From NCBI GenBank assembly GCA_045648765.1, contig JAZROQ010000016.1, forward strand, positions 1 to 15,277: DNA of 15,277 nt, written 5' to 3'. This stretch comes from RGIG3009 sp045648765. Lineage in GTDB: Bacteria; Bacillota; Clostridia; Oscillospirales; Acutalibacteraceae. Shown in pieces: positions 6,626 to 13,947 of this stretch; the stretch's first letter is position 1; the number at the start of each line of letters is the position of its first letter. The notes under the pieces are model-generated. The model searched no databases. It worked only from the letters and a program-made list of their open reading frames with translations, and was not told the DNA's origin. The position numbers were made by a program, and so were the translations under genes.

Positions 6626-7184
6626 AAAATACGTAACCGACAAAAATACCGAGTGCCGCTGACAACAAAATAATTAAGATGGGACTTAACTTTTTGAGAG
6701 CGAGAACCAATGACAAAGCAAAAATGATGGCCGAACTGATAAACGCCACACTGCCAAGCGTTGCCAACGAAACCGAAACCGGGAAAAACACCGTTTGACC
6801 CGTGGTGAAAATAGCAGCGCCGATAAGCCCGATCACAGCGGGTTTAAGCCCCGACATACAGCCCGATACCACGCGGCTGGTTTTGAATTTTTCAAAACAT
6901 TTGGCAACAATTAAAATGATAATAAACGAGGGCAGTACCACACCCAGCGTGGCGCAAACAGCACCGAACCAACCGCCCATTTCCTGCCCGACGTAGGTTG
7001 CCATGTTGATGGCAAACGGACCGGGAGTGGATTCGCTGACCGCAATGAAGTTAAGGATTTTTTCGGTTTCGAGCCAACCGTGCGCTTCGACGTCGGCTTG
7101 AATGAGCGGTAACATGGCATAGCCGCCGCCAAACGTGAACGCGCCGATTTTGAAAAAGGTGAGAAACAGTTCCAAAAAAATCAT
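6624..7184 (-). CDS. Chromate transporter (CHR) family half-protein, second subunit
   Basis: 186 residues from the ATG at 7184. AAAAGAGGTG lies 9 nt upstream; the frame extends further upstream but has no ribosome site there. It is a short-chain CHR protein with five to six hydrophobic segments and the family motifs KIGAFTFGGGYAM (residues 11-23), SESTPGP, and GVVLPSF. CHR proteins export chromate in some bacteria, but most anaerobe paralogues have no tested substrate. Its start overlaps the stop of the upstream CHR gene by 4 bp (ATGA), indicating translational coupling. The two half-size proteins most likely form a hetero-oligomer equivalent to one double-length ChrA. Domain call firm, substrate uncertain. 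Confidence 0.9.
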   Translation of the reverse strand: MIFLELFLTFFKIGAFTFGGGYAMLPLIQADVEAHGWLETEKILNFIAVSESTPGPFAINMATYVGQEMGGWFGAVCATLGVVLPSFIIILIVAKCFEKFKTSRVVSGCMSGLKPAVIGLIGAAIFTTGQTVFFPVSVSLATLGSVAFISSAIIFALSLVLALKKLSPILIILLSAALGIFVGYVF

Positions 7185-7729
7185 GGTTTGCCGCACCTCT
7201 TTTCTGCCACGAACGAGGAAATCAGACCAATCAGTGCGCAAGCAATAATCACAAGCAGCACGTTCACTTTGAAAAACGCCACCGCAACGAACGCCAAAGC
7301 CATCACCACATAGGCTACCGCGCTTTTGGGGCTTTTTTTATACATCGTGATGAGTGCCTTGAGAATGAGTGCCAACACCCCCGCACGAATACCGTTGAAG
7401 GCGTATTGCACCACGGTTAAACTTTCGAACCGATCGAGCACCATGGAAATAACGGAAATGATAAAAAACGATGGCAATACCACACCCAAGGTGGCAAACA
7501 TAGCGCCAAAGAAACCCGCCGTGCGATAACCGACAAAGGTGGCGGAATTAATGGCAATGGGACCGGGGGTGGATTCGGCAATCGCGATAATTTCCAAAAT
7601 GTCGTCATCGGTGAGCCATTTGTTTTTTTCGACCACTTCGCGTTGAATGAGCGGGATCATGGCATAGCCGCCGCCAAACGTGAACGCGCCGATTTTTAAA
7701 AACGTTAAAAACAGTTTTGCTATCAACAA
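7181..7729 (-). CDS. Chromate transporter (CHR) family half-protein, first subunit
   Basis: 182 residues if started at TTG 7729, which lies 7 nt after AGGAG (7741-7737). The frame also runs back to a GTG at 7750, but that start would place the Shine-Dalgarno inside the gene. The TTG at 7726 is another option. Motifs match its partner: KIGAFTFGGGYAM, AESTPGP, GVVLPSF. The C-terminus ends in a basic, cytoplasmic-type tail. It is expected to pair with the downstream CHR half-protein, with which it overlaps by 4 bp. Transcription starts from a good promoter 25 bp upstream, in a region shared with the divergent FTR-like gene. Substrate unknown; chromate is only the family's name-giving one. Confidence 0.9.
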   Translation of the reverse strand: MLIAKLFLTFLKIGAFTFGGGYAMIPLIQREVVEKNKWLTDDDILEIIAIAESTPGPIAINSATFVGYRTAGFFGAMFATLGVVLPSFFIISVISMVLDRFESLTVVQYAFNGIRAGVLALILKALITMYKKSPKSAVAYVVMALAFVAVAFFKVNVLLVIIACALIGLISSFVAEKRCGKP

Positions 7730-7753
7730 TATCACACTCCTTAGTGTCACTTT

Positions 7754-7782
7754 ATTGTATCACGCTTAATAAACAAAAGCAA
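7754..7782 (-). promoter_or_regulatory. Promoter of the CHR transporter pair
   Basis: On the minus strand, -35 TTGCTT (7782-7777), 17-nt spacer, -10 TACAAT (7759-7754). The predicted 5' UTR is short, about 20 nt. Confidence 0.6.
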
Positions 7783-7790
7783 TAAAAGAG

Positions 7791-7819
7791 TTGTTTTTCA
7801 AAATAGAATATAGTATGAT
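7791..7819 (+). promoter_or_regulatory. Promoter of the FTR-like gene
   Basis: -35 TTGTTT (7791-7796), 17-nt spacer, -10 TATGAT (7814-7819). The -10 box lies inside the palindrome at 7809-7828. Confidence 0.55.
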
Positions 7820-7828
7820 AATACTATA
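7809..7828. promoter_or_regulatory. Perfect palindrome over the FTR-like gene promoter, candidate operator
   Basis: Two perfect 8-bp arms, TATAGTAT and ATACTATA, separated by GATA. The palindrome covers the -10 box of the rightward promoter and lies 27 bp from the leftward one. The spacing and position suit a dimeric repressor. No regulator gene is present in the window, and the AT-rich composition makes chance somewhat more likely. Confidence 0.45.
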
Positions 7829-7847
7829 AACAAACGAGGTGTTTTTT

Positions 7848-8045
7848 ATGAAAATTACCGTTAATCCCGACAAAGCGATTGCGGATGCTGTCAAAGAAGG
7901 GCTCAAAAAAACGGGCGGGTATTGTCCGTGCCGTCGTGAACGCACCGAAGATAACAAATGTATGTGCAAAGAATTCCGCGAACAAATTAAAGACCCGAAT
8001 TTTGAAGGGTTTTGCCATTGCTTGTTATATTACAAGGAAAATTGA
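7848..8045 (+). CDS. Small ferredoxin-thioredoxin reductase catalytic-chain-like protein
   Basis: 65 residues. The ATG at 7848 lies 7 nt after GAGGTG (7835-7840). Three CxC motifs are seen: CPC (26-28), CMC (38-40) and CHC (56-58), after a short helix-forming N-terminus ending in KTGGY. In plant-type ferredoxin-thioredoxin reductase the same six cysteines bind a [4Fe-4S] cluster and form the active disulfide. The CPC-to-CHC span (32 residues) equals the plant-type span, but the middle CxC is shifted (9 and 15 intervening residues rather than 16 and 8). Similar mini proteins occur in anaerobic Clostridia. A redox role, passing electrons from ferredoxin to a disulfide partner, is inferred. No thioredoxin or ferredoxin gene is nearby. 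It is divergent from the CHR pair; its stop codon overlaps the next gene's promoter. Confidence 0.85.
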   Translation: MKITVNPDKAIADAVKEGLKKTGGYCPCRRERTEDNKCMCKEFREQIKDPNFEGFCHCLLYYKEN

Positions 8046-8070
8046 CAAAATTTTGTACCCGCGGTATACT
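8042..8070 (+). promoter_or_regulatory. Consensus sigma-A promoter of the phosphoribosyltransferase gene
   Basis: TTGACA (8042-8047), 17-nt spacer, TATACT (8065-8070): the same hexamers and spacing as the met leader promoter. The -35 box overlaps the FTR-like gene's TGA. Confidence 0.85.
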
Positions 8071-8092
8071 GTATGTTGAAAGAAGGGGTAGT

Positions 8093-8632
8093 ATGTCTGA
8101 ATTTTATACCATGAAAATTGCCGGTTTGGAACGAAAATTGGAAAAATTCCCGGTGAGCGATACGCTCGACATTGCCGCGTTTATCATTTTTGGTGACGTG
8201 GAACTGACGGTGGCGGGCTGCGCCGAATTGCTTAAAAAAGTGCCGGAGTTTGATGTTATTTTAACGCCCGAGGCAAAAAGTATTCCGATTGCTTATGAAA
8301 TGGCACGGCAATCGGGAAAACCGTATGTTGTCGCCCGCAAAGGGGTGAAAGTGTACATGCGCAATCCGTTGGAAGTATCGGTTACTTCCATTACCACACA
8401 GCACGAACAACGCTTGTTTTTGGGTGAAACCGAGGTTGCCATGCTAAACGGAAAACGCGTGTTAATTGTGGACGACGTGGTCAGCACGGGCGAATCGCTG
8501 ATTGCCGTTCGGCAATTGGTGGAAAAAGCCGGCGGCATTGAAGCGGCGGCGTGTGCCTTTTTGGCAGAGGGCGATGCCGCAAACCGCGACGACATCGTTT
8601 TTTTGGAACCGTTGCCGCTTTTTTTAAAATAA
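8093..8632 (+). CDS. Type I phosphoribosyltransferase, adenine phosphoribosyltransferase-like
   Basis: 179 residues. The ATG at 8093 follows GAAGGGG; the open frame back to 8012 runs through the promoter and is rejected. The PRPP-binding loop VLIVDDVVSTGES is at residues 123-135, and a VILTPEAKSIPIAYEMAR stretch (55-72) resembles the adenine/xanthine phosphoribosyltransferase N-terminal region. RKGVKVYM corresponds to the purine PRTase flexible-loop entry. The likely role is purine salvage, joining a base to PRPP. The exact base is not assigned, and a regulatory PRTase is possible. It is monocistronic: own consensus promoter and a terminator 10 bp after the stop. Confidence 0.88.
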   Translation: MSEFYTMKIAGLERKLEKFPVSDTLDIAAFIIFGDVELTVAGCAELLKKVPEFDVILTPEAKSIPIAYEMARQSGKPYVVARKGVKVYMRNPLEVSVTSITTQHEQRLFLGETEVAMLNGKRVLIVDDVVSTGESLIAVRQLVEKAGGIEAAACAFLAEGDAANRDDIVFLEPLPLFLK

Positions 8633-8642
8633 GCTTAACACA

Positions 8643-8681
8643 AAAGGGCGTGCCCGCCAATGGCGGGTACGCCCTTTTTTT
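8643..8681. terminator. Terminator between the phosphoribosyltransferase gene and comF
   Basis: A 16-bp stem (8643-8658 with 8662-8677, one G-U pair) with an AAT loop and seven T after it on the plus strand. On the minus strand it has only four T, so it may be weaker for the convergent comF transcript. Confidence 0.92.
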
Positions 8682-9384
8682 ATTCTTCGTCTTCTTGGAT
8701 GCGGCGGGTAGCAAGCGAAACACAGACCACCCGTTTGGCACCGTAGATTTTGAGCATTTTGGCACATTCATCCGCCGTGGCGCCGGTGGTCATGACATCG
8801 TCGACCAACAAAAGGCTTTTTCCTGCAACCGATGTGTCGGTCACATCGAACACTCCAAACACATTACCCATTCGTTCAATGCTTTTTAGTTCCTTTTGCG
8901 GCTTGGTTTCGTATACTTTTTTGAGGATATTGTACACCGGTAAATCTAACCGTTTCCCCAACGCTTCTGCCAACAATTTTCCTTGGTTGTAACCGCGTGC
9001 AAACTCATCGCGTTTTGTCATGGGAACAAAGACAATGCCATCGATATCTTCAACGGTATATTCACGGTGTACCACGGCGGCCATTTGCTGCGTAAAATAC
9101 GACATCGCCTGTGCATCGTTCCACTGTTTTAAACGCAATACCCCCACGCGAACACAGCCTTTGTGATAAAACGGTGCGACTTGCGCGTCAAAATGACGAC
9201 GGCGTTTTTGACAGTGGCATTCCCCTTTGCGTTGACCGCAAAAAGGACAAATCGGCGGTTTTATGATAGGGAGATAGCGACGACAAGAAACACATATTGT
9301 TTGCTCCGGCAAAACCACCTTGCCGCAAAACACACACCGTTCCGGTAAAAAACACGACAGTATCTCCCGCAGGAGATGCTTCAT
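8680..9384 (-). CDS. comF: ComF family protein (double zinc ribbon plus phosphoribosyltransferase domain)
   Basis: 234 residues, typical length. The N-terminus has eight cysteines in CxxC-type pairs (C17/C20, C31/C34, C46/C49, C56/C58), consistent with zinc binding. It is followed by the RGYNQ motif (130-134) and the PRPP-loop LLLVDDVMTTGAT (191-203). ComF is needed for natural transformation in Bacillus subtilis and is thought to act with the ComFA helicase, but its enzymatic role is unsettled. Here no comFA is adjacent. The start overlaps the recD2 stop by 4 bp (ATGA), with GGGAGG just upstream inside recD2, so translation is coupled. A role in DNA uptake or processing of incoming DNA is an inference from family and neighbour. 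Confidence 0.92.
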   Translation of the reverse strand: MKHLLREILSCFLPERCVFCGKVVLPEQTICVSCRRYLPIIKPPICPFCGQRKGECHCQKRRRHFDAQVAPFYHKGCVRVGVLRLKQWNDAQAMSYFTQQMAAVVHREYTVEDIDGIVFVPMTKRDEFARGYNQGKLLAEALGKRLDLPVYNILKKVYETKPQKELKSIERMGNVFGVFDVTDTSVAGKSLLLVDDVMTTGATADECAKMLKIYGAKRVVCVSLATRRIQEDEE

Positions 9385-11594
9385 TCAAACAGCCTCCCTG
9401 CTTGGTTGATAAAATGTTCCAAGCCGGTATAGCGCAACATTTCGCGACTGTTTGCCACCATATTGCCCAATGTTTCACTGCTGCCCACGGTTACGAGCAA
9501 CGATTTGGCGCGCGTAACCGCCGTATATAACAAATTGCGGTAGCACAGTTGCGACGGTTGACGAAAAATCGGAAGTACCACGGTGTGAAACTCGCTGCCT
9601 TGGCTTTTATGTACCGTGATGGCATAGGCAAGTTCCAGCTCTTGCGCTTGGTCGTAAGTATATTGCGCAACGCGGTCATCGTAGCGCACCGACAACACTT
9701 GGTCGCGCGGTGAAATTTCTTCTAAAATACCGATATCCCCGTTAAAGACGCCTGTACCGTAGGTGCCGTCGTCACGCGTCCAACCGATGTCATAATCGTT
9801 TTTGATATGCATCACTTTATCGCCTTGTCTAAACAACGTGCCGTTTGCTTGGCACTCGGCTTTTTTGTCCGATGGCGGGTTTACCAATTCTTGCAACGCA
9901 GCATTGAGTTGTACCGTACCGACAACCCCTTTTCTGCCCGGACACAACACTTGTATTTCTTGTAGCAAACTGGTGCCGTATCCCGCGGGCAGGCGGCGGT
10001 GACACAAGTCCACCACAGTACGCGCCGTTTCCTCGGCCGAGGGCTGCGGAATGAAAAAGAAATCACCGTCTTTTTTGGTGAGTTGCGGCATCTGCCCCGC
10101 TACAATGCGGTGAGCGTTGGCAACAATATCGCTCGTCAGCGCTTGGCGGAAAACTTCGGTAAGTTCCACCATCGGCAACACGTTACTGCGAATAAGGTCG
10201 TGCAAAATACTGCCCGCACCAACCGCGGGAAGTTGGTTGGTATCTCCCACCAAAATCAAGCGGCAATTCGGTTTTAACGCGCGTAACAAGCTTTCGAACA
10301 ACACGGCATCGACCATGGATACCTCGTCCACAATCAACGTATCGATATCCAATGGATTTTTTTCGTTTCGGTCAAAGTAAGGACGGTCGTTTTCGTCCCA
10401 CTGCACTTCCAAAAGCCGATGAAGTGTGCGTGCTTCGCAACCTGTCAGTTCGCTCATACGTTTTGCGGCACGGCCGGTGGGAGCCGCAATTTCCACTCGA
10501 TCACCCATGCTTTCGAGCAGTGTGATAATCGCGCGCAACGTGGTGGTTTTACCGGTACCAGGACCGCCTGTGAGAATCAGCGCCCCGCGTTCCACCGCGG
10601 CAATAATGGCGCATTTTTGTTGGGTTTCGTAAGAAATGTTGTTTTGTTTTTCGATTTGTTCAATTTTTTTGAGCAACAAGGTGTCGGTAACGGTATGAAC
10701 CCCGCCCATCAGTTGTATGCGTGAAGCAATGTATTTTTCTGCTTGATACAAATCGGGCAAAAAGATAAACAAGCGCTCGTTGATGGTTTCTTGCCGAACC
10801 GTAAAATTGCCGATCATATTTTGCAACGTGGCGGCAACTTCTGTCGGTTCCACTTGCAACAAACCCGCGGCCGCCAACACCAATTTATCCGACGGCAAAC
10901 ACGTGTGCCCGTTGCTTAAATTGTGACGCAACACGTGAAGTAGCCCCGCTTCGATGCGATTGACATCGTCGTGGGCGTGTGCCATGCTGTGTGCAATGGC
11001 ATCGGCACGTTCGAACGAAATATACAAGCCCGTGGAACACAGCAAATACGGATTAGCGCGAATGGTTTCGACCGCCGAAGCACCCCAACGTTTGAAGCAA
11101 CGCAGTGCCTCGCTTTGCGTGAGACCATAGCCCGAAAACGCCAACAAAATTTCGCGCAGACCGAATTGTTCGCGGAATTCTTTGCCGATTTCTTGTGCAC
11201 GGCGCGCGGTAATCCCCTTCACTTTTACCAGACGTTCGGGTTCTTCTTCAATGATGCGCAACGTATCGTCACCAAATGTTTGTACCAGTGCCGAAGCGGT
11301 GACAGGACCAATCCCTTTGATAGCACCCGATGCCAAATACCGAAACACGGCTTCGGTGTCGGTGGGCAAATATTGTTCGCACGACACAGCACGAAATTGA
11401 CGGCCAAATTTTGGGTGTTCCACCCAATTGCCCGTCAATTTGAGTTGCTCGCCGGGGTGCACCGCAGGGAAAACACCGACAACCTTATGCAGTTCTTCGT
11501 CCGAAACCACATCCAACACTGTCCAGCCGTTTTCTTCGTTTTGAAAAACAACACGCTCGACAACGCCGGACAAGATTTGTTCGCTTTCCGACAT
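9381..11594 (-). CDS. recD2: RecD2 family ATP-dependent 5'-3' DNA helicase
   Basis: 737 residues, the normal length for RecD2, the SF1B helicase found without RecBC. Order: N-terminal OB-like domain (1-80), helix-hairpin-helix repeats (GIGPVTA near 94, VKGITARRA near 124), linker, Walker A GGPGTGKT at 343-350, Walker B IVDE at 421-424, the GDTNQLPAVGAGS motif, and the C-terminal VHKSQGSEF and YTAVTRAK motifs. It unwinds DNA 5' to 3' and is linked to DNA repair and replication-fork maintenance in Bacillus and Deinococcus. The ATG at 11594 has AAAGGGA 7 nt upstream. It lies between a small membrane protein (39 bp upstream) and comF (4-bp overlap), probably one leftward operon. All core motifs are intact. 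Confidence 0.96.
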   Translation of the reverse strand: MSESEQILSGVVERVVFQNEENGWTVLDVVSDEELHKVVGVFPAVHPGEQLKLTGNWVEHPKFGRQFRAVSCEQYLPTDTEAVFRYLASGAIKGIGPVTASALVQTFGDDTLRIIEEEPERLVKVKGITARRAQEIGKEFREQFGLREILLAFSGYGLTQSEALRCFKRWGASAVETIRANPYLLCSTGLYISFERADAIAHSMAHAHDDVNRIEAGLLHVLRHNLSNGHTCLPSDKLVLAAAGLLQVEPTEVAATLQNMIGNFTVRQETINERLFIFLPDLYQAEKYIASRIQLMGGVHTVTDTLLLKKIEQIEKQNNISYETQQKCAIIAAVERGALILTGGPGTGKTTTLRAIITLLESMGDRVEIAAPTGRAAKRMSELTGCEARTLHRLLEVQWDENDRPYFDRNEKNPLDIDTLIVDEVSMVDAVLFESLLRALKPNCRLILVGDTNQLPAVGAGSILHDLIRSNVLPMVELTEVFRQALTSDIVANAHRIVAGQMPQLTKKDGDFFFIPQPSAEETARTVVDLCHRRLPAGYGTSLLQEIQVLCPGRKGVVGTVQLNAALQELVNPPSDKKAECQANGTLFRQGDKVMHIKNDYDIGWTRDDGTYGTGVFNGDIGILEEISPRDQVLSVRYDDRVAQYTYDQAQELELAYAITVHKSQGSEFHTVVLPIFRQPSQLCYRNLLYTAVTRAKSLLVTVGSSETLGNMVANSREMLRYTGLEHFINQAGRLFE

Positions 11595-11633
11595 GGATAC
11601 GTCCCTTTCTGTTACGCTTTGATTCTTTCATAA

Positions 11634-11984
11634 TCATACTTCATTTTGTGTCGGTTGTAAAGTATCTGTCCACTCTTTTTCGTTGTAAAAATGGAGTTTC
11701 AATTCTTGGCAAAGCAATGCGGTTATTTTTTCGCTTTCGCGTGTTAAACCGCGGTTTATCACCACAAACGACACGTTTTTAAACGGGAAAAACCACCGAA
11801 GCAAAGAAAATCGACGCACGGCATATTCCGCGCTCTCTGAGCCGCCTTCCAGCGGTAAAACATAATATTCCTTTTGATCTTTGGTCGAAAAGAACAGGCA
11901 AAACACCACGCGACTGACAATATCTGCCACCGCATATACCGAAAGCAACAACACAACCGCTGTGAGCAAAATTTCTCCCACCAT
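11634..11984 (-). CDS. Small membrane-anchored protein of unknown function
   Basis: 116 residues with a strong ribosome site (AGGAGG, 8 nt before ATG 11984). One N-terminal hydrophobic helix (about residues 4-31) is followed by a mainly soluble region of about 85 residues with basic patches (VRRFSLLRWFFPF) and no cysteine or catalytic pattern. I do not recognise the family. It lies 48 bp after pdaA and 39 bp before recD2 on the same strand, with no terminator in either gap, so it is probably part of that operon. Small proteins of this shape are common in Oscillospirales operons. Function cannot be assigned. Confidence 0.8.
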   Translation of the reverse strand: MVGEILLTAVVLLLSVYAVADIVSRVVFCLFFSTKDQKEYYVLPLEGGSESAEYAVRRFSLLRWFFPFKNVSFVVINRGLTRESEKITALLCQELKLHFYNEKEWTDTLQPTQNEV

Positions 11985-12032
11985 CCACTTCGCCTCCTGT
12001 TACTTCACTATACGCAACAGGACAAACTGTGG

Positions 12033-12842
12033 TTACGGTATATCTTGAATTTTTCCAAAGGAATAACCCATGCCTTTCCATTTTGTTAACAGCTCATCTA
12101 AAATTTCGGCATTGGTTTTGGAAGTGCTGTGAAGAAGCACCACCGCGCCGGGATGAACGCGAGGTAACAATTTTTGGAACGCTTGTTCGCGGGTGGGTTG
12201 GCGGTCAACATACCAATCCACATACGCCAAACTCCAAAAATAGGTGGTGTAGCCAAGTTCTGCCGCCATTTTGAGATTTTGCTCGCTAAACTTGCCTTGC
12301 GGCGGACGATAGATTTTTTCCATCGGTTTGCCGACAAGCGTTTCGTAGGCATTTTCCAAATCGGAAAGTTCTTTTTGAAAAGCCGATTTTTCGGCAATTT
12401 TGGACATATCGGGGTGATGCGCCGTGTGGTTGCCCACGGTGTGTCCCTCGGCTACCATGCGCTTGACCAGTTCGGGCGCCGTATCCAGATAATTTTTGAC
12501 CAAGAAAAAGCACGCCGAAACGTTGTGCTTTTTGAGCGTATCCAAAATCGACGCCGTGTATCCGTTTTCGAACCCCGCATCAAAGGTGAGATACAACACT
12601 TTGTTAGACTGACTGCCATCCGAGGTGGTGTTGCCCACGTAATACGCGTTATATTGTTTTAAGTACGCGGCATCGGCATTGCCAATCGGCACTTCACCGT
12701 TTTTTTGAAAACTGAGTCCCCAGTTGCTTGTGGGAGATGCATTGGTCGGCACAATCTGACCAACAGATACCGTCAAGATGGCGGCTACTACCAAAAAACA
12801 CGCACTCACAACGATCCATTTGTTTTTGAAGACAATCACCAT
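12033..12842 (-). CDS. pdaA: Polysaccharide deacetylase, PdaA-like (spore-cortex muramic delta-lactam pathway)
   Basis: 269 residues from ATG 12842, with AGGAGT 9 nt upstream; the GTG at 12851 abuts the Shine-Dalgarno and is rejected. A signal-anchor helix (about 8-30) leads to a NodB-type deacetylase domain. TFDAGFENGYT (86-96) holds the conserved aspartate D88. NHTAHHPD supplies metal-binding H139 and H143. RPPQGKFS and the late HPGAVVLLHS follow. The TFDxGxENGYT and NHxxHHPD wording is specific to the PdaA group, which N-deacetylates muramic acid during muramic delta-lactam formation in the spore cortex. This marks the organism as a likely spore former. The small membrane protein gene follows 48 bp downstream. 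No confident sporulation sigma promoter could be read in the short upstream gap. Confidence 0.9.
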   Translation of the reverse strand: MVIVFKNKWIVVSACFLVVAAILTVSVGQIVPTNASPTSNWGLSFQKNGEVPIGNADAAYLKQYNAYYVGNTTSDGSQSNKVLYLTFDAGFENGYTASILDTLKKHNVSACFFLVKNYLDTAPELVKRMVAEGHTVGNHTAHHPDMSKIAEKSAFQKELSDLENAYETLVGKPMEKIYRPPQGKFSEQNLKMAAELGYTTYFWSLAYVDWYVDRQPTREQAFQKLLPRVHPGAVVLLHSTSKTNAEILDELLTKWKGMGYSFGKIQDIP

Positions 12843-12879
12843 AGCACTCACACTCCTATGTTAATAGATATGCGAGAAG

Positions 12880-12911
12880 ACAAAGAAAAAGCACCCTTTT
12901 TAGGGTGCTTT
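12880..12911 (-). terminator. Intrinsic terminator after the dihydrouridine synthase gene
   Basis: A 10-bp stem (12888-12897 with 12902-12911). Reading leftward it is followed by a T-rich tract (12890-12880). It starts 4 bp after the dus stop codon and separates it from pdaA. Confidence 0.85.
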
Positions 12912-12914
12912 GGG

Positions 12915-13883
12915 TTATTCTTGTTGGGCTTTGATGACACGGCAGCACAAGTTTCGTAAATCGTTGAGCGTGCAAAGCGTGCCCGCTTCGCCGCGGAACA
13001 CCGCCGCGCCGCGCAAGTTGCGCATGTACCACGAAGCGTGTTTACGTGCTTCCAGCAATGCCACTCGCTCGCCTTTGAGCGCTGCCGCCCATTCGATTTG
13101 GCGGCACAACACGTCCATGCGTTGTTCCACTGTGGGTTCGGGAAGCAACGTGCCGTCTTGCAAAAAGGCGTTGACCGATTCAAAAATCCACGGTGATCCC
13201 AAAGCACCACGACCAATCATGATAAGGTCGCAACCCGTTTGTTCATACAAAGCGGCGGCTTGTTCGGGGGTGGTGACATCGCCGTTGCCGATCACCGGAA
13301 CCGACACTGCCTGCTTTACTTGCCGAATGCAATCCCAATCCACCGGCGGGGCATACATTTGGTCGCGGGTACGACCGTGAACGGTGATAGCCGCAGCGCC
13401 GCCGCTTTCGCACGCAAGGGCTACTTCCACGGCGTTGACTTCGGTTTTGGAATAACCTTTGCGGATTTTAACGGTAACGGGGACATCCACCGCTTCGCAC
13501 ACGGCTTTGACAATGCGGCGGCAAAGTTCCGGCTCACGCATGAGTGAACTGCCGCAATGGTTTCCCGCAATTTTAGGAGCGGGACAACCCATGTTAATAT
13601 CCAACCAATCGGGTTGCTCTGCCATGGCGAGGCGCGCCGCTTTTGCCATGGTTTCGGGGTCGTCACCAAACAACTGTATGGCAGCGGGACGTTCACGGTT
13701 ATCGAGTTGCATCAATTCGCGGCTTTTGGCATCACCAAATGTGAGCGCTTTGGCGCTGACCATTTCCGAAACGGTGAACGCCGCGCCGTAACCGACACAT
13801 AACCGCCGAAACGCCGCATCCGCTACACCCGCCATGGGTGCGAGCGCCGCGGTTTTTGAAAATGTGAATTTACCGAGTTGCAT
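12915..13883 (-). CDS. dusB: tRNA-dihydrouridine synthase (DusB-like)
   Basis: 322 residues, normal length for bacterial Dus enzymes. It reduces uridine to dihydrouridine in the tRNA D-loop using FMN and NADPH. Features in order: LAPMAGVADAAFRRLC (14-29), the catalytic cysteine C100 in INMGCPAPKIAGN, the FMN/RNA lysine K139 in VKIRKG, H169 in VHGRTRDQMY, then GNGDV and IGRGALGSPWIF for phosphate binding, and a C-terminal helical domain. AAGGAA lies 8 nt before ATG 13883. It lies 60 bp downstream of an amidase gene on the same strand, with a candidate promoter in that gap and a clear terminator behind it. Assignment to DusB rather than another Dus subgroup is by overall resemblance to Firmicutes enzymes. 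Confidence 0.94.
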   Translation of the reverse strand: MQLGKFTFSKTAALAPMAGVADAAFRRLCVGYGAAFTVSEMVSAKALTFGDAKSRELMQLDNRERPAAIQLFGDDPETMAKAARLAMAEQPDWLDINMGCPAPKIAGNHCGSSLMREPELCRRIVKAVCEAVDVPVTVKIRKGYSKTEVNAVEVALACESGGAAAITVHGRTRDQMYAPPVDWDCIRQVKQAVSVPVIGNGDVTTPEQAAALYEQTGCDLIMIGRGALGSPWIFESVNAFLQDGTLLPEPTVEQRMDVLCRQIEWAAALKGERVALLEARKHASWYMRNLRGAAVFRGEAGTLCTLNDLRNLCCRVIKAQQE

Positions 13884-13917
13884 ACTTTTAATTCCTTAAA
13901 TCGTTTTTCTGTTTTTC

Positions 13918-13947
13918 AGTTTACCACACTCCCCTGCCGCAGGTCAA
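13918..13947 (-). promoter_or_regulatory. Candidate promoter of the dihydrouridine synthase gene
   Basis: On the minus strand, -35 TTGACC (13947-13942), 18-nt spacer, -10 TAAACT (13923-13918). The -35 box overlaps the amidase stop codon. The -10 match and spacer are imperfect. Confidence 0.45.

Noticed and set aside
7181..7750. GTG at 7750 as start of the first CHR gene
   Set aside because: AAGGAG lies downstream of this codon, inside the would-be gene, and is correctly spaced for TTG 7729.
8012..8092. 27-residue N-terminal extension of the phosphoribosyltransferase
   Set aside because: It spans a perfect TTGACA/TATACT promoter and the end of the preceding gene. ATG 8093 has its own Shine-Dalgarno.
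11996..12021. CCTGTT/AACAGG inverted repeat before the small membrane protein gene as a terminator or riboregulator
   Set aside because: Only 6 bp with a 14-nt loop and no T tract. It could touch the Shine-Dalgarno but is too weak to call.
12843..12887. Sporulation (sigma-G/F) promoter for pdaA
   Set aside because: Expected from Bacillus pdaA regulation, but no -35/-10 pair at proper spacing could be read convincingly between the dus terminator and the gene.
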